A stretch of 64,000 nt of DNA, taken from assembly GCF_002812085.1 (NCBI RefSeq), contig NZ_NPDM01000001.1:1364001-1428000 (forward strand), in the 5' to 3' direction. This DNA is from Leptospira levettii. Lineage in GTDB: Bacteria > Spirochaetota > Leptospiria > Leptospirales > Leptospiraceae. The notes below the pieces were generated by a model. That model was not told the DNA's origin and did no database searches. It saw only the letters and a list, made by a program, of their open reading frames with translations. This document shows positions 26,910 to 35,710 of the stretch, in pieces. Position numbers and translations under genes: made by a program. Position 1 is the first letter of the stretch. Each line of letters starts with the position of its first letter.

Positions 26910-27733
26910 ACCCACAAGGGGATGACAGTGGCAGATCCCCCTGTCCATTCGATCTTTGTGTGAAAGTGTTTCCCTTCTCTGATCCTTGGGACTTTGGCTC
27001 CATTCACATAAAAAGTCCCACCAGTGTATTCATGTGTTTCCCTTTCTTTGGTTTTGCTAATGGAATGGTGCATGTGGCCAGAAAGGACAAGGGGAACTTT
27101 TTTCCCAATCGATTTGGCATATTGAATGGCTTCCGTTAAATCGGTATCACCCCAATCACCACCTTCCTTTTTAAATTCTGCACCATAGATCGCATTTTTA
27201 GCAGAACCAAGCCCAAAAGGTCCGTTATGCGAAAGGAAGAGTAAATTTTTTTCTTTTGTTCCATCAATCAGGCGTTTGTAGGTTTCGATGGAGGTTTCCA
27301 TATTGGTTACATGATAGGTCTTTTTTAAATGAGGTGCAAAACTAAGTCCTCCACCCATGGCATGTGGTCTCCCTACAATGAGAGACAAATCCAATTCTTG
27401 TGACAATACAAGTGAACTATAACCAAGGATTGTGATTGGTCTCACTCGTTCGGATAGTTTTTGTAATCTTCTACCTTGCCCCAAATGACCTGATTGGATC
27501 AGGAGTTTGGAATTTACAATTTCTCCAACCACGGAGGTGAGACTTGTTCCATCCCAATTTCCAGGTATCATATACGCGCGTTTGGTGAGTCCTTGGAAGG
27601 AAACCTTTCCTAGTTTTGGATTCCCCCTTAGATCACCTGTAAAAAACAAAAAGTCATAATCTGACTCATTGAAGTATTCAATGTCCTTTTGGTTCCAATA
27701 ACCATGGATGTCTCCAATTAATGCAAATTTCAT
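26906..27733 (-). CDS. metallophosphoesterase, calcineurin-like
   Basis: The 275-residue protein has the full set of calcineurin-like metal motifs: GDIHGY (D7, H9), TGDLRGN, PGNWDG (N and D), LSHNGP and SGHMHH. These bind two metal ions and hydrolyse phosphomono- or diesters. No signal peptide is seen, so it is probably cytoplasmic. The substrate cannot be inferred. It lies 13 bases downstream of the GH31 gene on the same strand and may be cotranscribed with it. Confidence 0.88.
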   Translation of the reverse strand: MKFALIGDIHGYWNQKDIEYFNESDYDFLFFTGDLRGNPKLGKVSFQGLTKRAYMIPGNWDGTSLTSVVGEIVNSKLLIQSGHLGQGRRLQKLSERVRPITILGYSSLVLSQELDLSLIVGRPHAMGGGLSFAPHLKKTYHVTNMETSIETYKRLIDGTKEKNLLFLSHNGPFGLGSAKNAIYGAEFKKEGGDWGDTDLTEAIQYAKSIGKKVPLVLSGHMHHSISKTKERETHEYTGGTFYVNGAKVPRIREGKHFHTKIEWTGGSATVIPLWV

Positions 27734-27746
27734 CTGGGTTGGTTCC

Positions 27747-29981
27747 TTAATTCTTATTCCGTATACTTTCTAAGGAAGAACGAATGAGACCCTCTGATTT
27801 TCCTCCCACACGGATAAAAGCAGGTGGTTTGCCAATCGGTGCAGAGACTTGTATTTTTCGATTTCCTTCATAGGTTGTGCCTGTCCAAAAATGAGTCCAT
27901 TTCCCTCGAGGTAAATATACATCTTGTACAATTTCATTTGATTCCACAACAGGAGCGACGAGCAAATCATCTCCTAAGAAAAATTGGTATTTGTAATTGA
28001 GGAGAATTTTGTCTTCTGGTTCCACAATGGCATTGTGTCTCACAACAGGAAGTCCTGTTTTTGATGCTTCTTCCACCAAACTTTGGATATATGGTTTTAA
28101 GGCAAAGTGGATCCTTGCAATTTTAGCAAACAGTTGGACTGTATCTTCATCCCCCAGTGATTTAGTTCCATCAGGTTTTGTGTATGTATAGACTTGCCAG
28201 TTTTTCAGAGGTCTGTTCCCTTCGTGTGTGCGAAAGACAGGCGTAAATGCAGAAACTTCTGCCCATCGGAGTAATAATTCTTTGGTACGATGGTAGTTTT
28301 TTAAAGGATTGGATATCGTTGTGTAACCACCAATATCACTATGGTTTAACGCATAACCACTGATACCTGATGTTGTGAGTCCAACAATAGATGACGGAAG
28401 TCCATCATTGGTTCCAAAACTGACCATTTGGTCTCCTTCCCAAAAAAGTGTGGAATAAGCATTGGAATAACTATAACCTGCTCTTGTAAAAAATACAATT
28501 TTTCCTTCCATCCCTGCTTCTTTGATGGCTTCACGATTGATCCTTGCCCAATCCACAGGGTAACGGTTGTGGTACACTTTTGCATCTACACCTGAGTAAA
28601 GTTTTGCATCATAGGGTAACCATTCTCCGAAGTCGGCCATCCATCCAGATAGACCCATTCCAATTAAATTCTTTTTGATGAGGTCTTTTGTCCATTTCAC
28701 AGCGAGTGGATTGGTAAGATCAATGAGGTAAGCTGGAAAACCAACGGTTTGGATGAGGTAATCTTCTCCTTTTGCATTTTTAACAAGATACCCTTTTGTT
28801 TTTGCTTCTGTGAGGAGGGGGTTTGTAAAATCATCACCAGGTTTTTTAGGGTCAGTATCCGCTAAGAAAGAATTGATATAACCTAATACCTGCACGTTTT
28901 GATCATTCATTGATTTTACAAATTTTTTAAAATCTGGATAGAGGGATTCATCGGCATACCAACGCCATTTGAGTTGGTCACCAAAATTGGTAACTCGCCT
29001 TCCACACCAATCTTGGATCCAAAGTGCTGTAACAGGGTTTCCAGCATCTTTTGCTTGTTTGACGATGGATGTAACCTTATCAGTTCCCCCTTGGACACCT
29101 AACCAAGTACCGTACGCCCATTCGGGGAGTTTTGGAAAACGTCCTGTTTTTTTGGTGTAGGTTTCGATGAGTGATTTGGCAGATGTGCCGAGCCAAATGG
29201 TACCAGAAATGGATTTTTCAGATTGGAAGTCCCAAAATTCTACCTTGGTTTTTTTTGCGTGATCAAAATCAAACTTCGCATAACCACTGTTTTCAAAAAA
29301 GACAGATCGATTTTCTGAACTGATATAATGGGGAATCGGAGCATAGGTTGTATAAGCGTTTCCGCCAGCTCCTGCGAGTAAATTGGCTCCTGTAGTGATG
29401 GGTTGGTCTCCACGACCAATGCCTTGTTCTTCTGTGAAGAAAAATGGTTTTTTCCCTTTGAACTCATCATAAGTGAATTGTTCACCGAGTCCAAAAAACT
29501 TCTCATCCGGCTGAGAAACATACACAAGTTGGATTCGATTTAGATTTTCATCTGAGACAGTGATTTTGAATTCAATTTCAGTATCAGATTTTGCAACAAA
29601 GTTGACCTCGTAATTGGAAGAACAATTTTTCCCTGTTAATTTACCAAAGATGGTAATTTTCCCATTTTCTTTTTTGATGGAATCCACTGTTTGTTCGGAA
29701 CAGGTTCGTTTGATTGACTCTTCAAATTTAAAAGAAGCCATTCGGTATTTGGAAATGGTTTCTACTTCGGAAACAGAGAGGAAAGGTTCATCTAACGATA
29801 ATTTGATGAAGTTTTTGTCAAAGGATGTATTTTTGAGAATGAACTCTGTTGGTTTTTGGATCCATTGAATTTGTTTGGAAACTTGGTAGATTTCTTCCTG
29901 AATGGGAATGGGTGTGAGAATATGTGATGCACATTCCAGGAACAAAAAGAAAAAACATAGGGATAAAAAACGAAAAACCAT
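27747..29981 (-). CDS. GH31 glycosidase lipoprotein, YihQ/sulfoquinovosidase-like with Arg-to-Gln change
   Basis: The start is set at ATG 29981 (the frame begins at 29993), giving a signal MVFRFLSLCFFFLFLECAS with a possible spirochaetal lipobox Cys. The 744-residue enzyme has the GH31 retaining motifs: WMADFGE with nucleophile D450 and FWEGDQ with acid/base D517. The YihQ subfamily layout is conserved (GVQGGT, QDWCG, HSDIGGYTT), but at the position of the sulfonate-binding Arg of E. coli YihQ there is Gln336. It is probably an alpha-glucosidase anchored at the cell surface or periplasm; a changed substrate is likely. Confidence 0.85.
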   Translation of the reverse strand: MVFRFLSLCFFFLFLECASHILTPIPIQEEIYQVSKQIQWIQKPTEFILKNTSFDKNFIKLSLDEPFLSVSEVETISKYRMASFKFEESIKRTCSEQTVDSIKKENGKITIFGKLTGKNCSSNYEVNFVAKSDTEIEFKITVSDENLNRIQLVYVSQPDEKFFGLGEQFTYDEFKGKKPFFFTEEQGIGRGDQPITTGANLLAGAGGNAYTTYAPIPHYISSENRSVFFENSGYAKFDFDHAKKTKVEFWDFQSEKSISGTIWLGTSAKSLIETYTKKTGRFPKLPEWAYGTWLGVQGGTDKVTSIVKQAKDAGNPVTALWIQDWCGRRVTNFGDQLKWRWYADESLYPDFKKFVKSMNDQNVQVLGYINSFLADTDPKKPGDDFTNPLLTEAKTKGYLVKNAKGEDYLIQTVGFPAYLIDLTNPLAVKWTKDLIKKNLIGMGLSGWMADFGEWLPYDAKLYSGVDAKVYHNRYPVDWARINREAIKEAGMEGKIVFFTRAGYSYSNAYSTLFWEGDQMVSFGTNDGLPSSIVGLTTSGISGYALNHSDIGGYTTISNPLKNYHRTKELLLRWAEVSAFTPVFRTHEGNRPLKNWQVYTYTKPDGTKSLGDEDTVQLFAKIARIHFALKPYIQSLVEEASKTGLPVVRHNAIVEPEDKILLNYKYQFFLGDDLLVAPVVESNEIVQDVYLPRGKWTHFWTGTTYEGNRKIQVSAPIGKPPAFIRVGGKSEGLIRSSLESIRNKN

Positions 29982-30041
29982 CGGATCCTCCAAGAGCGAG
30001 AGCTTAGTGAACCGATGGTCTTAAGTTACGTAAATCTTTTT

Positions 30042-30893
30042 TTAGACTTTCTTTCGATCGACTCCACCTACCCTTGGAGCTGCTGCTTGTGCACCTTGTT
30101 TGGCACCAAAAACGGCAACTGCTTGTTTGGGTAAGTTGGATTTACGCCATTCGAACCAAGAACCTTGGTAAGTGGTAACGTCAATGTATCCTGCCTCTCG
30201 TAACATAAGAGCTAACAAACACGATCTGGCACCATTGTAATCATAAATCACAGTTGGTCTTTCGGGCATAAAAGGAAAACCATTCAGACGTTTTTTGAAA
30301 ATAGAACGTTCGATGAGATTGGCTTCTCCATCATACAAATTCCTCCAATCCCAAAGGAAAGCTCCTGGTAACCGACCACAAAGAGTTCCTTCTTCTGGTG
30401 CTGTGAGACGAGGAAGACGACCTTCGTATTCGTCCATAGTCCTTGCATCAAAGATTTGTAATTTCGTAAGATTTCGTTCCATGAAGGCTTTATCAACAAC
30501 ACCTTCGATTGGTTTTGCCTTATCCGCAACAGGAGGTTCCATTTTGAGATCTCCTTTTGCTTTTTTGCCTTCTACAGGCCATTTTTGGCCAAGAACATAT
30601 GCATCTTTGATTCCCATTCCACGGAGTAAATACACCATACGAGTGGAAAACATCCCCATTCCTTCATCAAAAACAATGATTCTTGTCTTTTTTGATTTTT
30701 GAAACTCTTGGACCACAGAGGCCATAGGGCCATATAATTTTTTTTGGGATTCAGGGTCAGAGCCGAATGCTTTTTTGATAAATGGATAGTAGTAGGCACC
30801 TTCTAATGTTTCTTCTTCATATGCTGATTGGGAACGACAATCGATGAGGAAGTCACCAGGTTCTATTTCGGTTTTAAGAAAGTTCCAGTTCAA
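30042..30893 (-). CDS. tandem rhodanese-like protein lacking the catalytic cysteine
   Basis: The 283-residue protein contains two rhodanese domains (about 8-115 and 135-255). The first has the non-catalytic loop '[12 protein letters not shown]'. In the second the active loop, normally CxxGxR after a beta strand ending in Y, reads DYNGAR (218-223), so the sulfur-carrying Cys is Asp; a Cys occurs only at 225. Thiosulfate or mercaptopyruvate sulfurtransferase activity is therefore doubtful. It lies 61 bases upstream of the GH31 start on the same strand. Confidence 0.82.
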   Translation of the reverse strand: MNWNFLKTEIEPGDFLIDCRSQSAYEEETLEGAYYYPFIKKAFGSDPESQKKLYGPMASVVQEFQKSKKTRIIVFDEGMGMFSTRMVYLLRGMGIKDAYVLGQKWPVEGKKAKGDLKMEPPVADKAKPIEGVVDKAFMERNLTKLQIFDARTMDEYEGRLPRLTAPEEGTLCGRLPGAFLWDWRNLYDGEANLIERSIFKKRLNGFPFMPERPTVIYDYNGARSCLLALMLREAGYIDVTTYQGSWFEWRKSNLPKQAVAVFGAKQGAQAAAPRVGGVDRKKV

Positions 30894-31065
30894 AAAAGTA
30901 TTCTCCTATTTCTTACATTACTTTTCCCCCCCTCGAATTTTTGAAAGTCTGAAAACCAAAAAAAAAATTCAAAGCTGGTCTGGGACATAATGAGAAAAGA
31001 AATCAATTGTTCGAGAGTTGATTCCGAGGGGTATAGAATCCGATACTAAAGATAGTCGGTAAACC

Positions 31066-31941
31066 ATGAATTGGCATGTTTCAATATCATTCTCAGTCGT
31101 TTTAAGTCTATTTTCGTTAGCCAATCTATCTGCTGACAAAATTCCAACGGTTCATTCGTTACAATCATTGAACGATGAAATCATTCAATGGAAACAAGGT
31201 AAAATTTCAAAAAACTTCCAACAAAAAATTCGGAATCGTAGTGTATACCCTACGATAGACGAGAATTGCCATATACAATTGGCATCCAAAATCTCATCGG
31301 TTACTTATTACAGACTCAGTTGCCAAACAACGGAAGAACCCATTTTTATCGAATTTTTATCTCAAAATAGAAACAATATACCAAAAGAAGAATTTCGTTT
31401 AAAGTCTGTTCAACGAATTGGTAAAAAACAATATTTGGAAATCCAAACAGGACTTAAATTTGTAGGATCAAATGCAAACGAAGGTGCAAAAACTAATTTT
31501 GATGATACAGATTTGGATTACCCTCAAAAAAAAGTAAATCAGATACGAAATGAAAAACCTACCAAGGTAACCTCTTATCAACCAATTCAAAATCCAAACT
31601 TGTTCTATTTCAAATCCATTGCAGAAAATCCAAAGAGGCGAAAAGAAGTCCCTTCCAATTTAGAAATCTTTTTTGATTCTTCCTGTCCGTTGGAATTTGT
31701 AGAAAAAGACCAAAGTTTTTACTGGGATCAAACAGTTTCTTATGTTTTTCGCATTACGTGCGTTAAAGACTCTATCTATCGATTGATACGTGCCCCCTCT
31801 GCACCTACAGGTGAATTAATGGTTTCGAATACCATTTGGAAAGATCCAAAACCAGGAGAACGAGTCTTAGGGAAGGCTCTTCTTAAAAAAATTTCAGAAA
31901 CTCAAATCATTTGGGAGAAAGTAATTCTGTATTATGAATAA
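31066..31941 (+). CDS. exported protein of unknown function
   Basis: The 291-residue protein has an N-terminal signal (MNWHVSISFSVVLSLFSLANLSA) and a hydrophilic body with a few Cys that may form disulfides (CHIQ, SCQTT, CPLEF, ITCVKD). No family is recognised. Its 3' end overlaps the start of the Deg-type protease gene by eight bases, and a degenerate protease follows, so the three are probably one operon working in the periplasm. Confidence 0.7.
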   Translation: MNWHVSISFSVVLSLFSLANLSADKIPTVHSLQSLNDEIIQWKQGKISKNFQQKIRNRSVYPTIDENCHIQLASKISSVTYYRLSCQTTEEPIFIEFLSQNRNNIPKEEFRLKSVQRIGKKQYLEIQTGLKFVGSNANEGAKTNFDDTDLDYPQKKVNQIRNEKPTKVTSYQPIQNPNLFYFKSIAENPKRRKEVPSNLEIFFDSSCPLEFVEKDQSFYWDQTVSYVFRITCVKDSIYRLIRAPSAPTGELMVSNTIWKDPKPGERVLGKALLKKISETQIIWEKVILYYE

Positions 31942-33391
31942 AATCATCTTAATTTGTCTCAGTTTATTCTTATGGAGTGGGACATTATTTTCACAAACTG
32001 AATCAGAACCCGCAGTGGATTCCATTTTTCGTTCCGTAGTTCTCATTCGGAATGAAGGGTTTAACACTGAGAATAAAACCCAACCTTGGATGAAAAAAAA
32101 TCTTTATACAGGGTTTGGTTCAGGATTGGTATTGCCCAATCAAACCATCTTAACCAATGCACATGTAGTTCGTGATGCAAAACGAATTTTAGTAAAGAGT
32201 AGTTTCACTAAAAAAGAATACTTAGCAGATGTAAAATTTATTGGTTATGATTGTGACTTAGCACTATTACAAGTGAATGATCCAGATTTTTCAGAACAAA
32301 CAACATCCTTAAGTTTTTTAGAGGGAATTCCCAATTTGGGTTCGGATGTATTGTTATTAGGTTTTCCAAATGGAAATGACAGTTTATCGGTTGAAAAAGG
32401 ATCCATTTTACGATTTGAAAAGAATCGATACACCTACTCTGGGTTAGATTATAGAAATGTTTTAAAAATATCGGCAAATATACAACCTGGCAATTCTGGT
32501 GGACCCGCTGTTCAAAATGGAAAGGTGGTTGGTCTAGTATTTCAGATCAGTACATTAGAACAAGGGATTGCATATTTGATCTCGAATGATATCATCCGAC
32601 ATTTTTTAGAAGATATTAATGATGGAAAATATGATGGTTTTCCAAATCTGGGATTTACATTCCAAAATGGAAATCCAAAAAGTTTAAAACAAGCAATGAA
32701 AGTTCCTTCGAGTGAAACAGGAATTTTTGTGAATCGAATTTATCCTTCTTCAACATTCTCTAAAGTATTAAAAGAAAAAGATTTTGTGACAGCAGTGGAT
32801 GGAATTTCCATCTCAAACGATGGTGAACTCACTTCTTCCAATAAAAAAGAGTTCATCATCGATTGGATTGAAGACAAACAATTGAATTCAAAAGTTACGA
32901 TCAGTTTTTATCGAGCAGGAAAACAAAACCAAGCAGAAGTTAATTTGCAGAAAAATTATGCATTGGAACTCTATCGAGATGGAACTGAAGATTATTTTTT
33001 GCAAGCGGGTTTTGTTTTCCAACCAATCACACGATCTTTTTTCCACTCTGAAGATGGTGATTTAGATAGTTCCTTACAATACCACTACAGTTATTTTATC
33101 CAAGACCTTCTCTATCGGTATACAACTAGAGATATTGTTTTGAGTTACACATTTAATGATCCAGAAACATCGAAGTATAAAAAATATAAATACAAAGTAG
33201 TAGAGTCGATTAACGGAAGAGTTCCAAAAGATTTAAGTGAATTTAAAACCCTTTGGAAAGAAAATAAACGTGGAATGATTGTACTAAAATTTAGAGGTAT
33301 GGATCTCCCAATTGTGTTACGACCTGAATCCATTTACCAAATGAACCAACGAGTTAAAAAAAGATATGGTGCCAATTATGAAGAACTTTAA
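31934..33391 (+). CDS. secreted trypsin-like serine protease, Deg/HtrA type
   Basis: The 485-residue protein has a signal peptide (MNKIILICLSLFLWSGTLFS) and a protease domain with a complete triad: H77 (TNAHVV), D108 (YDCDLALLQV) and S188 (PGNSGGP). A PDZ domain follows (~215-320), then a C-terminal region resembling the PDZ_3-type domain of Deg proteases. Such enzymes degrade misfolded envelope proteins in the periplasm. The gene overlaps the next gene, which encodes a relative without the triad. It is probably DegP-like, but plant Deg9-type features are visible at the C-terminus. Confidence 0.88.
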   Translation: MNKIILICLSLFLWSGTLFSQTESEPAVDSIFRSVVLIRNEGFNTENKTQPWMKKNLYTGFGSGLVLPNQTILTNAHVVRDAKRILVKSSFTKKEYLADVKFIGYDCDLALLQVNDPDFSEQTTSLSFLEGIPNLGSDVLLLGFPNGNDSLSVEKGSILRFEKNRYTYSGLDYRNVLKISANIQPGNSGGPAVQNGKVVGLVFQISTLEQGIAYLISNDIIRHFLEDINDGKYDGFPNLGFTFQNGNPKSLKQAMKVPSSETGIFVNRIYPSSTFSKVLKEKDFVTAVDGISISNDGELTSSNKKEFIIDWIEDKQLNSKVTISFYRAGKQNQAEVNLQKNYALELYRDGTEDYFLQAGFVFQPITRSFFHSEDGDLDSSLQYHYSYFIQDLLYRYTTRDIVLSYTFNDPETSKYKKYKYKVVESINGRVPKDLSEFKTLWKENKRGMIVLKFRGMDLPIVLRPESIYQMNQRVKKRYGANYEEL

Positions 33392-34742
33392 GTCGATTGT
33401 CCTTGTATCATTTTTAGTGTTGCTTACCTCCAATGTATTTGCGGAAGAGTTTGAAGACAAGCGTGTCATAGAAGCAAGGGTAACCTTTCAAAAGATTAGC
33501 CACCAAAATCCATGGTTAGTTGGTGAACCATTTAATCGCAAATTAAACATCATTCACTTAGGAAAAGGACAATTTTTTGGTGTCACTCTTTCTAAACAAA
33601 ACCCCGTTTATGCGGAATTTGAATCCTTTGATTATTCTGTACCAAAATTGGCAATCAAAGCGTATGATGGTGAGACTGGCTTTCTATTATTAGAATCAAA
33701 AGGAATGCAGAAATATCCAAAACCTGTAAATTTAGATTTAAAACTGACAGACAAACATTGTCCGACTGGAAAATCTCGGTATGTTTATTTGCCTTTTTCC
33801 AAAACGCCAATCAAAGTATTGATGTTAGAACAGAAAAAAACAGAAGAGTCTGATTTTTTCTTCAAAAATCAATTGTTATGTGGAATTGCGGTTTCTGATT
33901 TTTTAATCCCAACCGAATATGTAGAATTGTTTTTACGATCTGGTGGTAAGTCATTTCCTCACCCAGGATTCTTATTCGATGTGAATCTAACTCCTTCGGA
34001 GAGAGAATATTATTCAAAATCATTTCCAAATCCACTTTTGGTATCAGAAGTGATTCCTGGTGTTGGACCAGCTTATAATTTATTCCCTGGAGATTTGGTG
34101 ACCATGATCAACTCGTTTCCGCTTACGAAAGTGGATGAATGGGACCGTGCTGACAAAGTTTTGGATTTGTTATTACGTAAACCCGATGGACGTTTGCGAG
34201 AATTAGGCGAAACGATCCAACTTAAATTACATCGAAATTTTCAAAGTATCAGTATTTCTTATGATCTAAGGGCCTATGATTCTAATGATTTTTTAATTCC
34301 AGAAGAAGCAAAAGATCGCAGACCTTTGTATTTGATTGTAGGGGGATTTTTCTTTACGGAACTTTCCAATGCGTATCTCAAAGAGTTTGGTTCGGAATAC
34401 AGGGTGAAGTCTGAAAAAAAATTGGTGTATTTGTCAGATTATTACCAAAAGAAAGTCCACCCAGTCAGGGAAAAAATAGTGATCCTCAGTCGTGTTTTCC
34501 CCCTAGAAGGTAACCTAGGATACCAGGACTTCCAAGATTTAGTCTTAGAGAAGGTAAATGGAACTCGTATTAGCTCCCTTAGCCAATTAAAAACTCTTTT
34601 GCAATCGGAAGAGTCCACCTACTACGCGTTCGAGTTGTCTGGAGGTAAAATCGCCTTTTTTACCAAAAAGGAGATTTTGGATTTGCAACAAGAGCTTCAG
34701 TCTACTTACAAATTGGGACGTTCTTACAACTTGGAAGACTAA
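33378..34742 (+). CDS. degenerate Deg-like protein (candidate pseudoprotease)
   Basis: The start is set at ATG 33378, giving the signal MKNFKSIVLVSFLVLLTSNVFA; the frame begins 12 bases earlier. The 454-residue product keeps the order N-terminal beta domain, PDZ, and PDZ_3-like C-terminus ('EKIVILSRVFPLEGNLGYQD', then VLEKVNGTRISSLSQLKTLL). The His and Ser motifs (TNAHVV, GNSGGP) are not recognisable. It overlaps the active protease gene by 14 bases. A role as inhibitor, adaptor or hetero-oligomer partner is inferred. Homology of the N-terminal domain is tentative. Confidence 0.6.
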   Translation: MKNFKSIVLVSFLVLLTSNVFAEEFEDKRVIEARVTFQKISHQNPWLVGEPFNRKLNIIHLGKGQFFGVTLSKQNPVYAEFESFDYSVPKLAIKAYDGETGFLLLESKGMQKYPKPVNLDLKLTDKHCPTGKSRYVYLPFSKTPIKVLMLEQKKTEESDFFFKNQLLCGIAVSDFLIPTEYVELFLRSGGKSFPHPGFLFDVNLTPSEREYYSKSFPNPLLVSEVIPGVGPAYNLFPGDLVTMINSFPLTKVDEWDRADKVLDLLLRKPDGRLRELGETIQLKLHRNFQSISISYDLRAYDSNDFLIPEEAKDRRPLYLIVGGFFFTELSNAYLKEFGSEYRVKSEKKLVYLSDYYQKKVHPVREKIVILSRVFPLEGNLGYQDFQDLVLEKVNGTRISSLSQLKTLLQSEESTYYAFELSGGKIAFFTKKEILDLQQELQSTYKLGRSYNLED

Positions 34743-34804
34743 AATTCAAAAATAGATTTACAATTGTTAAAGGTAAGGCAATCTAATTCCCTAAGCCATT
34801 CCTT

Positions 34805-35710
34805 ATGAAAATCCTATTTGTTGACGACGAAGAAACAATTCGTGAATTGTTTTGGGAATATTTCAAAGACGAATTTAATGTTACATTAGCCTCCGACGGG
34901 ATGGAGGCTCTTGCTATTGCCAACCAAAACACTTTTGATTTAATCATTTCGGACATCAGCTTACCTAGATTAAATGGAATCCAATTCATCCAAAAATTAA
35001 GGGCAGACGGAAACCAAACTCCCTTTTTGGTAATCACTGGAGACAGTGACATTCAAATTGCAATCGATGTGTTTCGTATGGGAGCCGTTGATTTTTTTCT
35101 AAAACCCTTCCGAATGGAAGCTCTCCGCTCTCGGATTAAAAAATTTGAAAATGCAGACATTGACCTCACCTTACTATATAATAGTGGTGAAATCACACAA
35201 TTCAGCGGTGATTGCAAAATTAAATTAAAACCTCAAATCAAAAAGTTAACATCCTATATTGCTTTTTTAACCAAACAAATATTAAATTCACCTCATGCTT
35301 TACCTGAAGACTTAATCTCTATAAAAATTGTGTTGTATGAATTATTGGCAAATGCCATCGAACATGGTGTTGCGGGTGTGACTTATGCTGAAAAACAGGA
35401 ATGTTTAGAATCCAACCAAGATTATTTTAAATATGTCGATGAACGATGTGCCGGTAATAATTCATCTGTTTTTGTAGAGTTACTCATGGATGATGTGGGT
35501 GTTACGATTGTGATTCGAGATGAAGGAAATGGTTTTGCCGTTTCACAAATTCCCAATCCGATTGAAAATCCAAGTGCCAATTTAGTTAGTGGACGAGGGA
35601 TTTTTTTAGCTAAAATGAATATTGATTCTATTGTTTATAATGAAAAAGGAAATGAAGTTCGATTTTTTAAAACGTGGAATCGGATTGCAGGAATAACCAA
35701 TCAAAACTGA
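34805..35710 (+). CDS. response-regulator receiver fused to RsbW-like HATPase
   Basis: The 301-residue protein has a receiver domain (1-120) with D50 (LIISDISLP), acidic D7/D8, T78 and K100, and a C-terminal histidine-kinase-like ATPase domain (~140-295) of the serine kinase/anti-sigma type. N-box residues (LYELLANAIEHG, N183), RDEGNGF and SGRGIFL are visible. No HisKA region is present. Phosphorylation of the receiver would then control binding or phosphorylation of an anti-sigma antagonist. It probably functions in the same kind of partner-switching circuit as the SpoIIE phosphatase at 8446. It stands alone here. Confidence 0.88.
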   Translation: MKILFVDDEETIRELFWEYFKDEFNVTLASDGMEALAIANQNTFDLIISDISLPRLNGIQFIQKLRADGNQTPFLVITGDSDIQIAIDVFRMGAVDFFLKPFRMEALRSRIKKFENADIDLTLLYNSGEITQFSGDCKIKLKPQIKKLTSYIAFLTKQILNSPHALPEDLISIKIVLYELLANAIEHGVAGVTYAEKQECLESNQDYFKYVDERCAGNNSSVFVELLMDDVGVTIVIRDEGNGFAVSQIPNPIENPSANLVSGRGIFLAKMNIDSIVYNEKGNEVRFFKTWNRIAGITNQN

